From NCBI GenBank assembly GCA_032127875.1, contig JAQBHI010000139.1:1-16889 (forward strand): a stretch of DNA of 16,889 nucleotides, read 5' to 3'. How positions within the stretch are numbered: position 1 is the stretch's first letter; the number at the start of each line of letters is the position of its first letter. The notes beneath the pieces are model-generated. The model did not search any database, was not told the origin of the DNA, and saw only the letters and a program-made list of their open reading frames with translations. The position numbers were made by a program, and so were the translations under genes. The stretch is from CADEEV01 sp032127875. GTDB taxonomy: Bacteria; Acidobacteriota; Vicinamibacteria; Fen-336. Positions 1 to 6,433 of this stretch are shown one piece after another.

Positions 1-443
1 GCGGTCGCGGGGCGGATGACCGCGTCGATCTCGGGATGCTGGTCCGCGACCAGACAGCCCCTCGGCTCGTGATCGACCGTGAGGACCGCCGCCGGCGTCG
101 TCGCGGGGGCGACCACGAACGCTGCGGACACGGCCTGGCCCGCCGTCGCGGAGACAAGCCGCGGGCCGCGCGCGATCTCGTAGCCGCGTCCGGTCTCGAC
201 AGCGTAGACGCCCGGCGTCAGCGAAGTTCGGAACACCCCCGCGTCGTCGCTGTGCAGCGTGGTGAGGCGACCGCTCGAAAGATCGAGCAGGCGAAGCTCT
301 ACCCCGGCCGCCGGCATGTCGCCGGAGAGTCGCAGCGTTCCCCAAAGCTCGGCCGGCGCCGCAGCCTGCGCGGTCGAAATCGGAAGCCCAAAGAGGGCCA
401 AGAGCAGGGCCGCCGACCGACGGATCACAGCACACCCCAGCAT
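1..443 (-). CDS. Secreted protein with carboxypeptidase-regulatory-like domain (3' part outside window)
   Basis: Reading the minus strand from an ATG at 443 gives an open frame that runs off the window edge, so only about the first 147 residues are visible. They begin with a signal peptide (MLGCAVIRRSAALLLALFGL, then PISTAQA and a likely cleavage at AQA/AAP). Next comes a beta-sandwich-like stretch of the type GTLRLSGDMPAAGVELRLLD, SDDAGVFRTSLTPGVYAVET, which is the usual pattern of carboxypeptidase-regulatory/Cna-B-like domains: a small exported domain that binds or spaces rather than catalyses. Start choices in this frame are ATG 464, ATG 443 and GTG 428. A perfect TATAAT on this strand at 463-468 would start transcription near 456, which argues against 464. 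The GTG at 428 has a GGGG a few bases upstream and gives the shortest signal peptide. The partner and full function cannot be known from the fragment. Confidence 0.6.
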   Translation of the reverse strand, partial: MLGCAVIRRSAALLLALFGLPISTAQAAAPAELWGTLRLSGDMPAAGVELRLLDLSSGRLTTLHSDDAGVFRTSLTPGVYAVETGRGYEIARGPRLVSATAGQAVSAAFVVAPATTPAAVLTVDHEPRGCLVADQHPEIDAVIRPAT

Positions 444-1062
444 GAAGGAGGACAGCAGCGCCATTATAGCCCGTGTTAGGCTGGCCCCCTTGGCCCCTCG
501 ATCCTTGCTGCTGAGCCTGCTGCTGGCCGCGGCCGGCTGTGCGCGGCCTGAGCCCGCCCGGGGCGGCTACACGCTCGTCGAGAAGGGCGCCTACCAGGCG
601 ACGTATGCCGCGAGCGGCCGCGCCGAGAGGCTTGCCTACGACGGCGACGGCGACGGGCGGGTGGATGCGATCACGTTCTTTGCCCCTTCGGGCCGCCCGG
701 CTCGCGCCGAGGCCGATACCGACGCTGACGGGGTCGTCGATCGCTGGGAGGTCTTCGACGACCAGGGCCGACTCCTGCGTGTGGGTCGCACGCTGCATGG
801 ACGTGCGCGCCCTGACGTCTGGGAGTACGCCGATGGCCAGGGCGGCTTCTCGCGCCGCGAGTTCGACGCCGATGGCGACGGCCGCGCGGAGCGGGTCGAG
901 CACATCGCCCTGGGTCGCGTCGTGGCCGAAGATCTGGACGCGGACGCCGACGGCCGCTGCGAACGGCGCCTCATCAAGGATACCGGAGGCGAGACGATCC
1001 GGATCGAGATCGACGCCGATGGCGACGGCGTCTTCGAGAAGCAGCTGCCGGTGCTGCCGTAA
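442..1062 (+). CDS. Lipoprotein with five EF-hand-like DxDxDG repeats
   Basis: The 206-residue product (from ATG 442) has a hydrophobic stretch RSLLLSLLLAAAGC ending in a lipobox with Cys33, so it is probably lipid-anchored outside the cytoplasm. Five aspartate loops follow at about residues 67-75 (DGDGDGRVD), 92-100 (DTDADGVVD), 142-150 (DADGDGRAE), 166-174 (DADADGRCE) and 191-199 (DADGDGVFE). They match the calcium loops of thrombospondin type 3 and dockerin-like repeats, so Ca2+ binding is likely; no catalytic motif is visible. The start is uncertain. ATG 442 has no upstream Shine-Dalgarno and gives an odd acidic N-terminus (MKEDSS), while a strong AAGGAGGA at 444-451 lies just inside it, 11 nt before an in-frame ATT at 463. 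Starting there would give MIARVRLAPLAPRS, a normal lipoprotein n-region. The gene ends one base before the convergent ATP-grasp gene. Confidence 0.7.
   Translation: MKEDSSAIIARVRLAPLAPRSLLLSLLLAAAGCARPEPARGGYTLVEKGAYQATYAASGRAERLAYDGDGDGRVDAITFFAPSGRPARAEADTDADGVVDRWEVFDDQGRLLRVGRTLHGRARPDVWEYADGQGGFSRREFDADGDGRAERVEHIALGRVVAEDLDADADGRCERRLIKDTGGETIRIEIDADGDGVFEKQLPVLP
463..468 (-). promoter_or_regulatory. Candidate -10 element for the minus-strand secreted protein
   Basis: The minus strand reads TATAAT here, a perfect sigma70 -10 hexamer, predicting a transcript start near 456 and a leader of 13 nt (ATG 443) or 28 nt (GTG 428). No good -35 was seen at 16-18 bp upstream. The element lies inside the opening codons of the divergent plus-strand lipoprotein gene. 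Confidence 0.35.
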
Positions 1063-1063
1063 A

Positions 1064-1987
1064 CTAACGGAGTAGCAGCGCCTTCCAGTCGGGCACCTTC
1101 GGCGTCGACTCTTTCGACAGGGCCTTTTCCACCGCGAACTCGGCCAGGCGTTCCACGGCCCAGGGGAAGTGGGCGTCCTTGAGGCTCCGATAGTCCAGGT
1201 CGGGCGTGTAGTTGGTGAGGTCGATGCCGTAGTACTTGCCGTCCTTGAAGGCGAGTTCGATCGCGTTCATGTCGTAACCGAGCGCCTGGTTGAAGCGCAG
1301 CGACAACTCCTCGGCCTCGTCCCGTACATCGCGGGGCAGCGCGTCGTAGTCCTGGTTGTAGCCGCCCATGGCCAGCGGCGCCGGGTCGTAGGAGATCGCC
1401 CGCGCCCAACGCCGCCCGATCGTGGGGATGCGGATGAACAGCTCCCAGCTCATGAACTCCTGGAGCATCATGGTCTTTTCGCCGGAGCCGTCGTAGGTCT
1501 GGGAGAGCTGCTCGAGGCTGGTGATCTTGCTCACGTCCTTCCAGCCGCCACCGAAGGCGGGCTTCATGATGCACGGGCAGCCCACGTAGTCGAGGTACAA
1601 GGCGAAGTCGATCGGCCACAGGTTGCGCAGGCTCTCGGCCGTGACGTCGTCCGCGTAGGCGCGGTTGGGTAGCACCACCGTCCGGGGCTCGGCGATGCCC
1701 AGCTTCTCGGCCGCGGCGTAGCCGAAGAACTTGTCGTCGGCGCTGCGCCAGAAGATGTTGTTGATGCAGTAGGTGCCCTGCAGAGCCGCCATCTTGAGAT
1801 AGACCGAGTAGTAGGGCACCTCGTGGCTCATCCGGTCGAGCACGACGCGGTAGGGCACGGGCTCGTTCAGCTTCGTGCCGCCGAGCTGGATGAACTCGGC
1901 CGTGACGCCCTTGCCCATGGAGTTCACCTTGGCGACGAACGCCTCGGGGAACGAGTCTTCGCGACCGCGCAGGACGCCGATCTTCAT
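1064..1987 (-). CDS. ATP-grasp family ligase-like protein, substrate unknown
   Basis: This 307-residue cytoplasmic protein has the ATP-grasp plan. An N-terminal pre-ATP-grasp domain is followed by FFGYAAAEKLGIAEPRTVVL (88-107), an ATP-binding Lys142 in CIMKPAFGGG (139-148), a hinge MLQEFMSWELFIR (174-186) with Glu177, and a metal-binding end NAIELAFKDGKYYGIDLTN (241-259) with Glu244, Asp256 and Asn259. ATP-grasp enzymes join a carboxylate to an amine or thiol through an acyl-phosphate; RimK and glutathione synthetase are distant relatives. No neighbouring gene identifies the substrate, and the gene is transcribed alone. The ATG at 1987 has a clear AAGGAGAG Shine-Dalgarno at 1991-1998 and an extended -10 further upstream. 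There is no signal peptide. The family call is firm; the reaction is unknown. Confidence 0.85.
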   Translation of the reverse strand: MKIGVLRGREDSFPEAFVAKVNSMGKGVTAEFIQLGGTKLNEPVPYRVVLDRMSHEVPYYSVYLKMAALQGTYCINNIFWRSADDKFFGYAAAEKLGIAEPRTVVLPNRAYADDVTAESLRNLWPIDFALYLDYVGCPCIMKPAFGGGWKDVSKITSLEQLSQTYDGSGEKTMMLQEFMSWELFIRIPTIGRRWARAISYDPAPLAMGGYNQDYDALPRDVRDEAEELSLRFNQALGYDMNAIELAFKDGKYYGIDLTNYTPDLDYRSLKDAHFPWAVERLAEFAVEKALSKESTPKVPDWKALLLR

Positions 1988-2032
1988 GGACTCTCCTTCT
2001 ACTTCTACTCTCTTTTGGAAACCGGGATGGAA

Positions 2033-2041
2033 ATTCTAGCA
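2033..2041 (-). promoter_or_regulatory. Extended -10 promoter of the ATP-grasp gene
   Basis: The minus strand reads TGCTAGAAT, a TGn extended -10 with TAGAAT as the hexamer. Transcription would start near 2026, giving a leader of about 39 nt that carries the AAGGAGAG ribosome site. No convincing -35 is visible, as is common for extended -10 promoters. Confidence 0.45.
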
Positions 2042-2086
2042 CCAAGTCCGATGGCACGATTTCGGGGAAGGCAGCTCGGCGTAAGC

Positions 2087-2095
2087 TGGTAACAT
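2087..2095 (+). promoter_or_regulatory. Extended -10 promoter, probably leaderless, of the antiporter gene
   Basis: TGGTAACAT is a TGn extended -10. Its last T is 8 nt before the ATG at 2103, so the predicted start of transcription falls on or one base before the start codon. No Shine-Dalgarno precedes that ATG, which fits a leaderless mRNA. Confidence 0.4.
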
Positions 2096-2102
2096 CCCGC
2101 GA

Positions 2103-3524
2103 ATGGACCCGGCGCACGCGACTCTGCCCGCCTTCCCGACGCCCCTCGACCAGTATCCGGTTCAGCCTGGCGCGGGGATCCTCGAGATCCTGGCGGCGCG
2201 CGCGAACGAGGTGCCCTTCAACGTCGCCGCGACCGGCATCTTCGCGCTCGCGATCGCGCACACCTTCCTCGCGCAGCGCTTCACGGCGCGCTCCCACGAC
2301 GTCCAGGAGGCCCACGACGCGCGCGAGAGCGCAGCCGGGCGCTCCGCGACGCCGAGCTTCCAGGCCGAGCTGCTGCACTTCCTGGGCGAGATCGAGGTCG
2401 TGTTCGGGATGTGGGCCGTGGTCCTGGCGGGGGCGATCGCCTTCTTCTACGACTGGGATACGGTCAAGCACTACATCAACTCGACGGTCAACTACACGGA
2501 GCCGCTGTTCGTCGTCGTGATCATGGCGCTCGCGTCCACGCGCCCGATTTTGTCGCTAGCCGAGGCCGCGCTGCGCCGCGTCGCCTCGCTGGGGAGCGAG
2601 ACGCCCGCCGCCTGGTGGCTCACGCTGCTGACACTCGGCCCGCTGCTGGGTTCCTTCGTCACGGAACCTGCGGCGATGACCATCTGCGCGCTGCTGCTGG
2701 GCCGGCAATTCTACGAGTTGCGTCCCAGCCAGCGTCTCTCGTACGCGACCCTGGGGCTGCTGTTCGTGAACGTCTCCATCGGCGGCACGCTCACCCACTT
2801 CGCGGCGCCGCCGGTGCTGATGGTGGCGCGGAGCTGGGGCTGGGACACGGCGTTCATGTTGTCGCACTTCGGCTGGAAGGCGATCGGCGGGATCCTGGCC
2901 TCGACCCTCTGCTACTTCGCCCTGTTCCGCAAGGAACTCCTGGCACTGCGCGCGCCCGAAGCTGCGGCCGCCGCGAAAGCAGGACCTGCCGCCCCCATGC
3001 CCGCCTGGATCGTCGCCGTGCACGTGGCCTTCATGGCGTGGACCGTGGTGAATGCCCACTATCCCGCGTTGTTCATTGCGGGATTCCTGTTCTTCCTGGG
3101 CTTCGCGCAGGCCACCGCCCCGCACCAGAACGGCGTGGACTTGAAACCGCCCCTGCTGGTGGGTTTCTTCCTGGGAGGTCTCGTGATCCACGGCGGGCTG
3201 CAGGGCTGGTGGATCTCTCCCGTGCTAGGCAGCCTCGGCGAAACGCCGCTGTTCATCGGCGCGTCGCTGCTGACGGCCTTCAACGACAACGCTCTCATCA
3301 CCTACCTCGCGACGCTGGTGCCGCACCTGAGCGAAGGCATGAAGCAGGCGGTGGTCGAAGGCGCTGTTGCCGGGGGTGGCCTCACCGTGATCGCCAATGC
3401 TCCGAATCCGGCCGGCCAGTCGATCCTGAGCCGATACTTCGAGGACGGCATCTCGCCGCTCGGCCTGCTGGCCGGGGCGCTGGTGCCGACGCTGATCGTC
3501 TCGTTTTTCTTCCTGGGCATTTAG
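2103..3524 (+). CDS. Putative Na+/H+ antiporter (ion transporter superfamily)
   Basis: The 473-residue inner-membrane protein has about ten or more hydrophobic segments, starting near residue 38 (VPFNVAATGIFALAIAHTFL) and ending with LLAGALVPTLIVSFFFLGI. Two helix-break motifs lie in equivalent halves. The first half has GSFVTEPAAMTICALLLGRQF and GGTLTHFAAPPVLMVA; the second has TAFNDNALITYLATLVP and VIANAPNPAGQSILSRYF. Paired broken-helix motifs with Asn, Asp and Pro are typical of ion-transporter-superfamily exchangers, and the wording matches the family annotated as putative Na+/H+ antiporter (Na_H_antiport type). It probably exchanges a monovalent cation for protons, but the ion cannot be read from sequence. 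The gene stands alone, divergent from the ATP-grasp gene and convergent with the sulfatase-like gene. An arsenite- or dicarboxylate-type transporter of the same superfamily is less likely. Confidence 0.75.
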   Translation: MDPAHATLPAFPTPLDQYPVQPGAGILEILAARANEVPFNVAATGIFALAIAHTFLAQRFTARSHDVQEAHDARESAAGRSATPSFQAELLHFLGEIEVVFGMWAVVLAGAIAFFYDWDTVKHYINSTVNYTEPLFVVVIMALASTRPILSLAEAALRRVASLGSETPAAWWLTLLTLGPLLGSFVTEPAAMTICALLLGRQFYELRPSQRLSYATLGLLFVNVSIGGTLTHFAAPPVLMVARSWGWDTAFMLSHFGWKAIGGILASTLCYFALFRKELLALRAPEAAAAAKAGPAAPMPAWIVAVHVAFMAWTVVNAHYPALFIAGFLFFLGFAQATAPHQNGVDLKPPLLVGFFLGGLVIHGGLQGWWISPVLGSLGETPLFIGASLLTAFNDNALITYLATLVPHLSEGMKQAVVEGAVAGGGLTVIANAPNPAGQSILSRYFEDGISPLGLLAGALVPTLIVSFFFLGI

Positions 3525-3526
3525 CG

Positions 3527-3567
3527 GCGAGCGGGATGGCGCGCGCCCCGCAGACCCTCGCGCTCGC
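3527..3567. terminator. GC-rich stem between convergent genes, possible two-way terminator
   Basis: GCGAGCG at 3527-3533 pairs with CGCTCGC at 3561-3567 (7 bp), filling the whole gap between the antiporter stop and the sulfatase-like stop. An alternative inner stem pairs GCGGG (3531-3535) with CCCGC (3547-3551). There is no T-run on either side, so intrinsic termination is not proven. Confidence 0.3.
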
Positions 3568-4956
3568 TTACGGCCCCAGGTAGCCCATCGCCTGCAGCTC
3601 CTGACGCGTGGCCTCGTCGAGCTGGGGCTTGTCACCGCGGTCGAAGCTGGCCAGCAGCTCTCGCGAGAGGCTCTGCAGCCGATCGCTGCGCGTCGCGGCC
3701 TGGTACACGAGCTGGCCCTGCGCGGCGGCCAGGTTCTTCTGTTCGCCCGGGTCTGCCACGAGATCGTAGAACTCGTCGCGGCCCCCCCGCTGGACGTACT
3801 TCCACGATTCGGTCTGCAGCGCCCGCTGCCCGCCATTCCGCCATTCGCCGAAGGCGAAGCGGTCCCGCCTCGGACCCGCGCCGGCGTACAGAGGGACGAG
3901 CGATTCGCCCTGGGCATGCGGCGGGGAGGGAAGGCCGGCGAACGCCAGCAGCGTTGGCATCACGTCGATGAGCCGGACCCGGGCGCCGACACGCGTTCCG
4001 CCGAGGCCGGCGCCGGGCAGCCGCAGGATCAGCGGCACGTGCAGGACTTCCTGGTACACGGTGTTGTGATTGAAGCCGTGGTGCTCTAGAAACTCCTCGC
4101 CGTGGTCCGAGAGCAGCACGAGCACGGTGTTGGCCGTCAGGTCCAGCTCTCGGAAGCGCGCGAAGAACACCCCGAGGGCGGTGTCCATTTCGCGGATCTC
4201 CGCGTCGTAGAGGTCGCTCACATGCCTCCGGTCGGCGGGACTCTTGCGGTCGACGCTCGCCCAGTACTTCCCGTGCACCGCGGCGAACCCGGCGCCCGGC
4301 GCAGTCGCCCGGAGCTGCTCGGAATCACCGAGAATGCCGCCGTCGTACCTGGGATCGACGAAGAGCTTCGCAAAGGCGGCCGGGGGCGTGTAGGGATCGT
4401 GAACGTCGTAGCTGTGGAGAAACAGGAAGAAGGGCTTTCGCGCCGAACGGCTGCTCTTCACGAGCTCCGCCAGGACCAGCGGCGCAAGCGCCAGCGACTC
4501 GCCGCGGGTGCCCTGGCTCGAATAGGTGTCGAAGCCCTCGGCGAACCCCAGCTCGGCCGCGACGTTGCCGCCCGCGGTGTTCGCGGCGGTTCGATACCCC
4601 GCCTGGCTCAGGATGCCGGGAAGCGTCGGGATGTCGGGGCTCAGCCGCTCGCCGTTCTCCTCCCAGTTCACGACGCCGTGAGCCGAGGGATACAGGCTCG
4701 TGAACAGGCTCATGTGCGACGAGGCCGTCTTGGGCGAGTGGCTGTAAGCGCGTTCGAACAGGATCGACTCACGGGCCAGCGCGTCGATCGCCGGGCTCGT
4801 GGGCCGAGGATTGCCGTAGGCGCCGAGGCGATCGGCCCGCAGCGTGTCGATCGAGATCAGGATCACGTTGGGGCGGACCATCGCGGCCGGCTTCGGGGCC
4901 TGTCCAAGCGCGAGGCCGCCCGCCGTGAGGAGCGCGGCGATCGCAGCGCTACGCAT
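3568..4956 (-). CDS. Sulfatase-like (alkaline phosphatase superfamily) hydrolase with Thr at the nucleophile site
   Basis: The 462-residue enzyme starts with a probable signal peptide (MRSAAIAALLTAGGLALGQA), so it likely acts in the periplasm. Metal-site segments are ILISIDTLRAD (Asp37) and LLSDHGEEF (Asp284, His285); further His/Asp residues lie in FLHSYDVHDPYTPP (179-192) and EHHGFNHN. The family order is kept: a TSPAIDALA segment, an SLYPSAHG end to the nucleophile helix, and a C-terminal FYDLVADPGEQKNLA motif. In place of the sulfatase CxPSR signature it has T77-A-S-S-H, so there is no Cys or Ser to convert to formylglycine; Thr77 would be the nucleophile. It could hydrolyse a phosphodiester or phosphonate, transfer phospho-groups, or act on a sulfate ester by another route. 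The ATG overlaps the end of the upstream hydrolase gene by 8 bases, suggesting translational coupling. Confidence 0.85.
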   Translation of the reverse strand: MRSAAIAALLTAGGLALGQAPKPAAMVRPNVILISIDTLRADRLGAYGNPRPTSPAIDALARESILFERAYSHSPKTASSHMSLFTSLYPSAHGVVNWEENGERLSPDIPTLPGILSQAGYRTAANTAGGNVAAELGFAEGFDTYSSQGTRGESLALAPLVLAELVKSSRSARKPFFLFLHSYDVHDPYTPPAAFAKLFVDPRYDGGILGDSEQLRATAPGAGFAAVHGKYWASVDRKSPADRRHVSDLYDAEIREMDTALGVFFARFRELDLTANTVLVLLSDHGEEFLEHHGFNHNTVYQEVLHVPLILRLPGAGLGGTRVGARVRLIDVMPTLLAFAGLPSPPHAQGESLVPLYAGAGPRRDRFAFGEWRNGGQRALQTESWKYVQRGGRDEFYDLVADPGEQKNLAAAQGQLVYQAATRSDRLQSLSRELLASFDRGDKPQLDEATRQELQAMGYLGP

Positions 4957-5698
4957 CCCGCAGGAATCCGCTGAGGGCGGCGTCGTAGGCTGCGGGGTTT
5001 TCGAGGTTCGCCAGATGTCCCGCCGCCGGCAGGATCGTGAGCCGGCTTCCTGCGATGGCGGCTGCCATCGCCTCCGCATCGGCAGGCGGCGTGAGCATGT
5101 CCTCGGCTCCGCCCAGCACCAGCGTCGGCACGGCGATTTCGCGGAGCGTAGCTCGCGAATCCGCGCGTGCGCCCAGCCCGAGCAGCGCATTCGCGATGCC
5201 GCGCCGCGACGTTGCCAGAACGGCCTCGCGTAGCTCGATCTCGAGCCCCGGGCGCTCCCGGCGGGTCGAGGCGCCCAGCATGCGCGGCAGGAATGCGTCG
5301 GCCGCAGCCCCGGGCCCTTCCTTCAGCACTCTTTCCGCAAGCTCGCCACGGCTCTTGCGCGCTTCGGGCGTATCGCCGCCCGCCCGCGTGTTCTGCAGCA
5401 CCAGCCCGCGCAGCCGGTCGCGGTGCCGGCGCACCATGGCGAAGGCCGCGTAGCCGCCCATCGAGCAGCCTGCCACGACGGCCTGGCCGATGCCGAGGTG
5501 ATCGAGCAGCAGCGCCGCATCGTCCGCGATGCGCTCCATCGAAAGCGGGCCGTCGCCGGCAGGCGAGGCGCCGAAGCCGCGGGCATCGAAGCGGATCACG
5601 CGATGCGTCGCCGCGAAGCTCTGGGCCTGACCCTCCCACATGAAAAGACCGAGCGGAAAGGCGTGCACGAAGAGCAGGGCCGGCCCGTCGCCACGCAC
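4949..5698 (-). CDS. Alpha/beta-fold hydrolase
   Basis: The product (249 residues from GTG 5698) has the full catalytic set of the alpha/beta hydrolase fold. There is an oxyanion-hole loop LLFVHAFPLG (8-17), FDARGFGAS (37-45), the nucleophile elbow G77-C-S79-M-G81, an acid Asp200 in LVLGGAEDM and His228 in PAAGHLANLENP. No signal peptide is visible, so it is probably cytoplasmic. It resembles 3-oxoadipate enol-lactonase-like esterases, but the substrate is unknown. The start is doubtful. The expected first beta strand SELHYDVRGDGP begins upstream of GTG 5698, and that frame runs back to a TAG with only a CTG (5735-5737) as a possible start. An ATG at 5746-5748 sits one frame away and meets TGA after four codons, so one missing base would restore a normal N-terminus. 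It probably shares a transcript with the sulfatase-like gene. Confidence 0.8.
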   Translation of the reverse strand: MRGDGPALLFVHAFPLGLFMWEGQAQSFAATHRVIRFDARGFGASPAGDGPLSMERIADDAALLLDHLGIGQAVVAGCSMGGYAAFAMVRRHRDRLRGLVLQNTRAGGDTPEARKSRGELAERVLKEGPGAAADAFLPRMLGASTRRERPGLEIELREAVLATSRRGIANALLGLGARADSRATLREIAVPTLVLGGAEDMLTPPADAEAMAAAIAGSRLTILPAAGHLANLENPAAYDAALSGFLRDA

Positions 5699-5753
5699 GT
5701 CGTAGTGGAGTTCCGAGCCTGCGAGCTTGGCTTTCAGGAGCGCACCATGGCGC

Positions 5754-5759
5754 TATAGT
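5754..5759 (+). promoter_or_regulatory. Candidate -10 for the Mpo1/DUF962 gene
   Basis: TATAGT (5 of 6 matches to TATAAT) predicts a transcript start near 5766. The resulting leader of about 21 nt would hold GGGAGG (5771-5776) ahead of the ATG at 5787. The -35 region (CTTTCA, 5731-5736, 17 bp away) is weak. Confidence 0.35.
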
Positions 5760-5786
5760 ATCGTCACTATGGGAGGCTCGAATTCC

Positions 5787-6128
5787 ATGGACAGGCGGCT
5801 CCAGTCCTTCGAGGAATTCTGGCCCTTCTACGTTTCGCAGCACCGGGACCCCGTCAATCGGAAGCTCCACTTCACGGGCACGAGCCTCGTCTGGCTCTGC
5901 CTCGCGCTGTCGCTGCTCGATTCGGCGCGTTGGGTCGCGGTCGCCTTCGTCGCCGGGTATGGCTTCGCCTGGTTCGGTCACTTCTTCTTCGAGAAGAACC
6001 GCCCGGCAACCTTCAGCTACCCGCTCTGGTCGCTACGCGGCGACTTCCGGATGTACCGATTCATGCTGCTCGGGGGCATGGATCGCGAGCTCGAGCGGGC
6101 CCAGAGACTGTTTCCAGACAGGATGTAA
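5787..6128 (+). CDS. Mpo1-like/DUF962 small membrane protein
   Basis: This 113-residue protein has the DUF962/Mpo1 signature. FWPFYVSQHRDPVNRKLHFTG supplies two histidines spaced H-x8-H, followed by two hydrophobic segments (TSLVWLCLALSLLDSARWVA, then VAFVAGYGFAWFGHFFF). A second motif GHFFFEKNRPATF leads into YPLWSLRGDFRMYRFMLLG. In yeast, Mpo1 is an Fe(II)-dependent dioxygenase that alpha-oxidises 2-hydroxy fatty acids; the histidines here could bind iron, but activity of bacterial homologues is unproven. Its length suits the short bacterial members. ATG 5787 is preferred over the in-frame ATG 5769 because GGGAGG (5771-5776) lies 10 nt before it. The gene is monocistronic and divergent from the hydrolase gene, with which it shares no obvious pathway. 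Confidence 0.85.
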   Translation: MDRRLQSFEEFWPFYVSQHRDPVNRKLHFTGTSLVWLCLALSLLDSARWVAVAFVAGYGFAWFGHFFFEKNRPATFSYPLWSLRGDFRMYRFMLLGGMDRELERAQRLFPDRM

Positions 6129-6186
6129 GATAGAGTAAATAAAGACATTCTGTCGGATAGCCCCTGGGAATTCGAGGGTGGCTCGC

Positions 6187-6216
6187 TTGACGCCGTCCGG
6201 GGGCCCGGGCTAGCAT
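6187..6216 (+). promoter_or_regulatory. Candidate sigma70 promoter of the putrescine aminotransferase gene
   Basis: TTGACG (6187-6192, 5 of 6 to TTGACA) and TAGCAT (6211-6216, 4 of 6 to TATAAT) are 18 bp apart, the best -35/-10 pair in the window. Transcription would start near 6223. Confidence 0.45.
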
Positions 6217-6222
6217 TTAGCC
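6197..6222. promoter_or_regulatory. Two inverted repeats overlapping the aminotransferase promoter (possible operator)
   Basis: CCGGG-GG-CCCGG (6197-6208) sits in the promoter spacer and GGCTA-GCATT-TAGCC (6208-6222) covers the -10 and runs to the predicted start of transcription. Their placement fits repressor binding sites, but no regulator gene is in the window. Confidence 0.3.
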
Positions 6223-6433
6223 GCTCCTTCGGGGTGCTGAGTCATGAGCCCACCCGCAGTTTCCTCTCGCCGACATCGTGGCCGTTTGAGTGGTTCGCGC
6301 CTGCTGCGGAGCAAGGCCTCGCGGCGGGTCTTTGGCGATACCTAGGACCCCCGGGAACTCCTCCAGAAACCCTCAGCGATAACCCCGGGGACCAGGAAGA
6401 AGACCCCGGCCCCTGAAGAGTCCCGGAGTCCAT

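Larger units (their letters stand above)
6129..6433 (+). other. Non-coding stretch: promoter, inverted repeats and long leader before the aminotransferase gene
   Basis: About 305 bases lie between the DUF962 stop and the aminotransferase start. The first 45 are locally A/T-rich. A candidate promoter lies at 6187-6216, predicting a leader of about 210 nt (6223-6433). The leader holds short GC-rich self-complementary runs (CCCCGGG near 6348-6356 and CCCCGGGG near 6383-6390) that could pair with each other. A GTG-initiated frame of 60 codons at 6234-6416 has Pro-rich, protein-unlike composition and no Shine-Dalgarno, so it is not called. I do not recognise a known riboswitch. A GGAG at 6425-6428 serves the aminotransferase ATG. 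Confidence 0.4.

Noticed and set aside
643..660. GACGGC-type tandem repeat in the lipoprotein gene
   Set aside because: It simply encodes the first DxDxDG loop; codon constraint explains it and the other loops vary in bases.
636..2471. Very long minus-strand open frame overlapping the lipoprotein, ATP-grasp and antiporter genes
   Set aside because: Its product is Arg/Gly/Ala/His-rich low-complexity sequence in the wrong frame to the real ATP-grasp gene; long antisense frames are expected at this GC content.
6234..6416. Possible 60-codon leader peptide before the aminotransferase gene
   Set aside because: GTG start without a Shine-Dalgarno, Pro/Gly-rich composition and no repeated regulatory codons.
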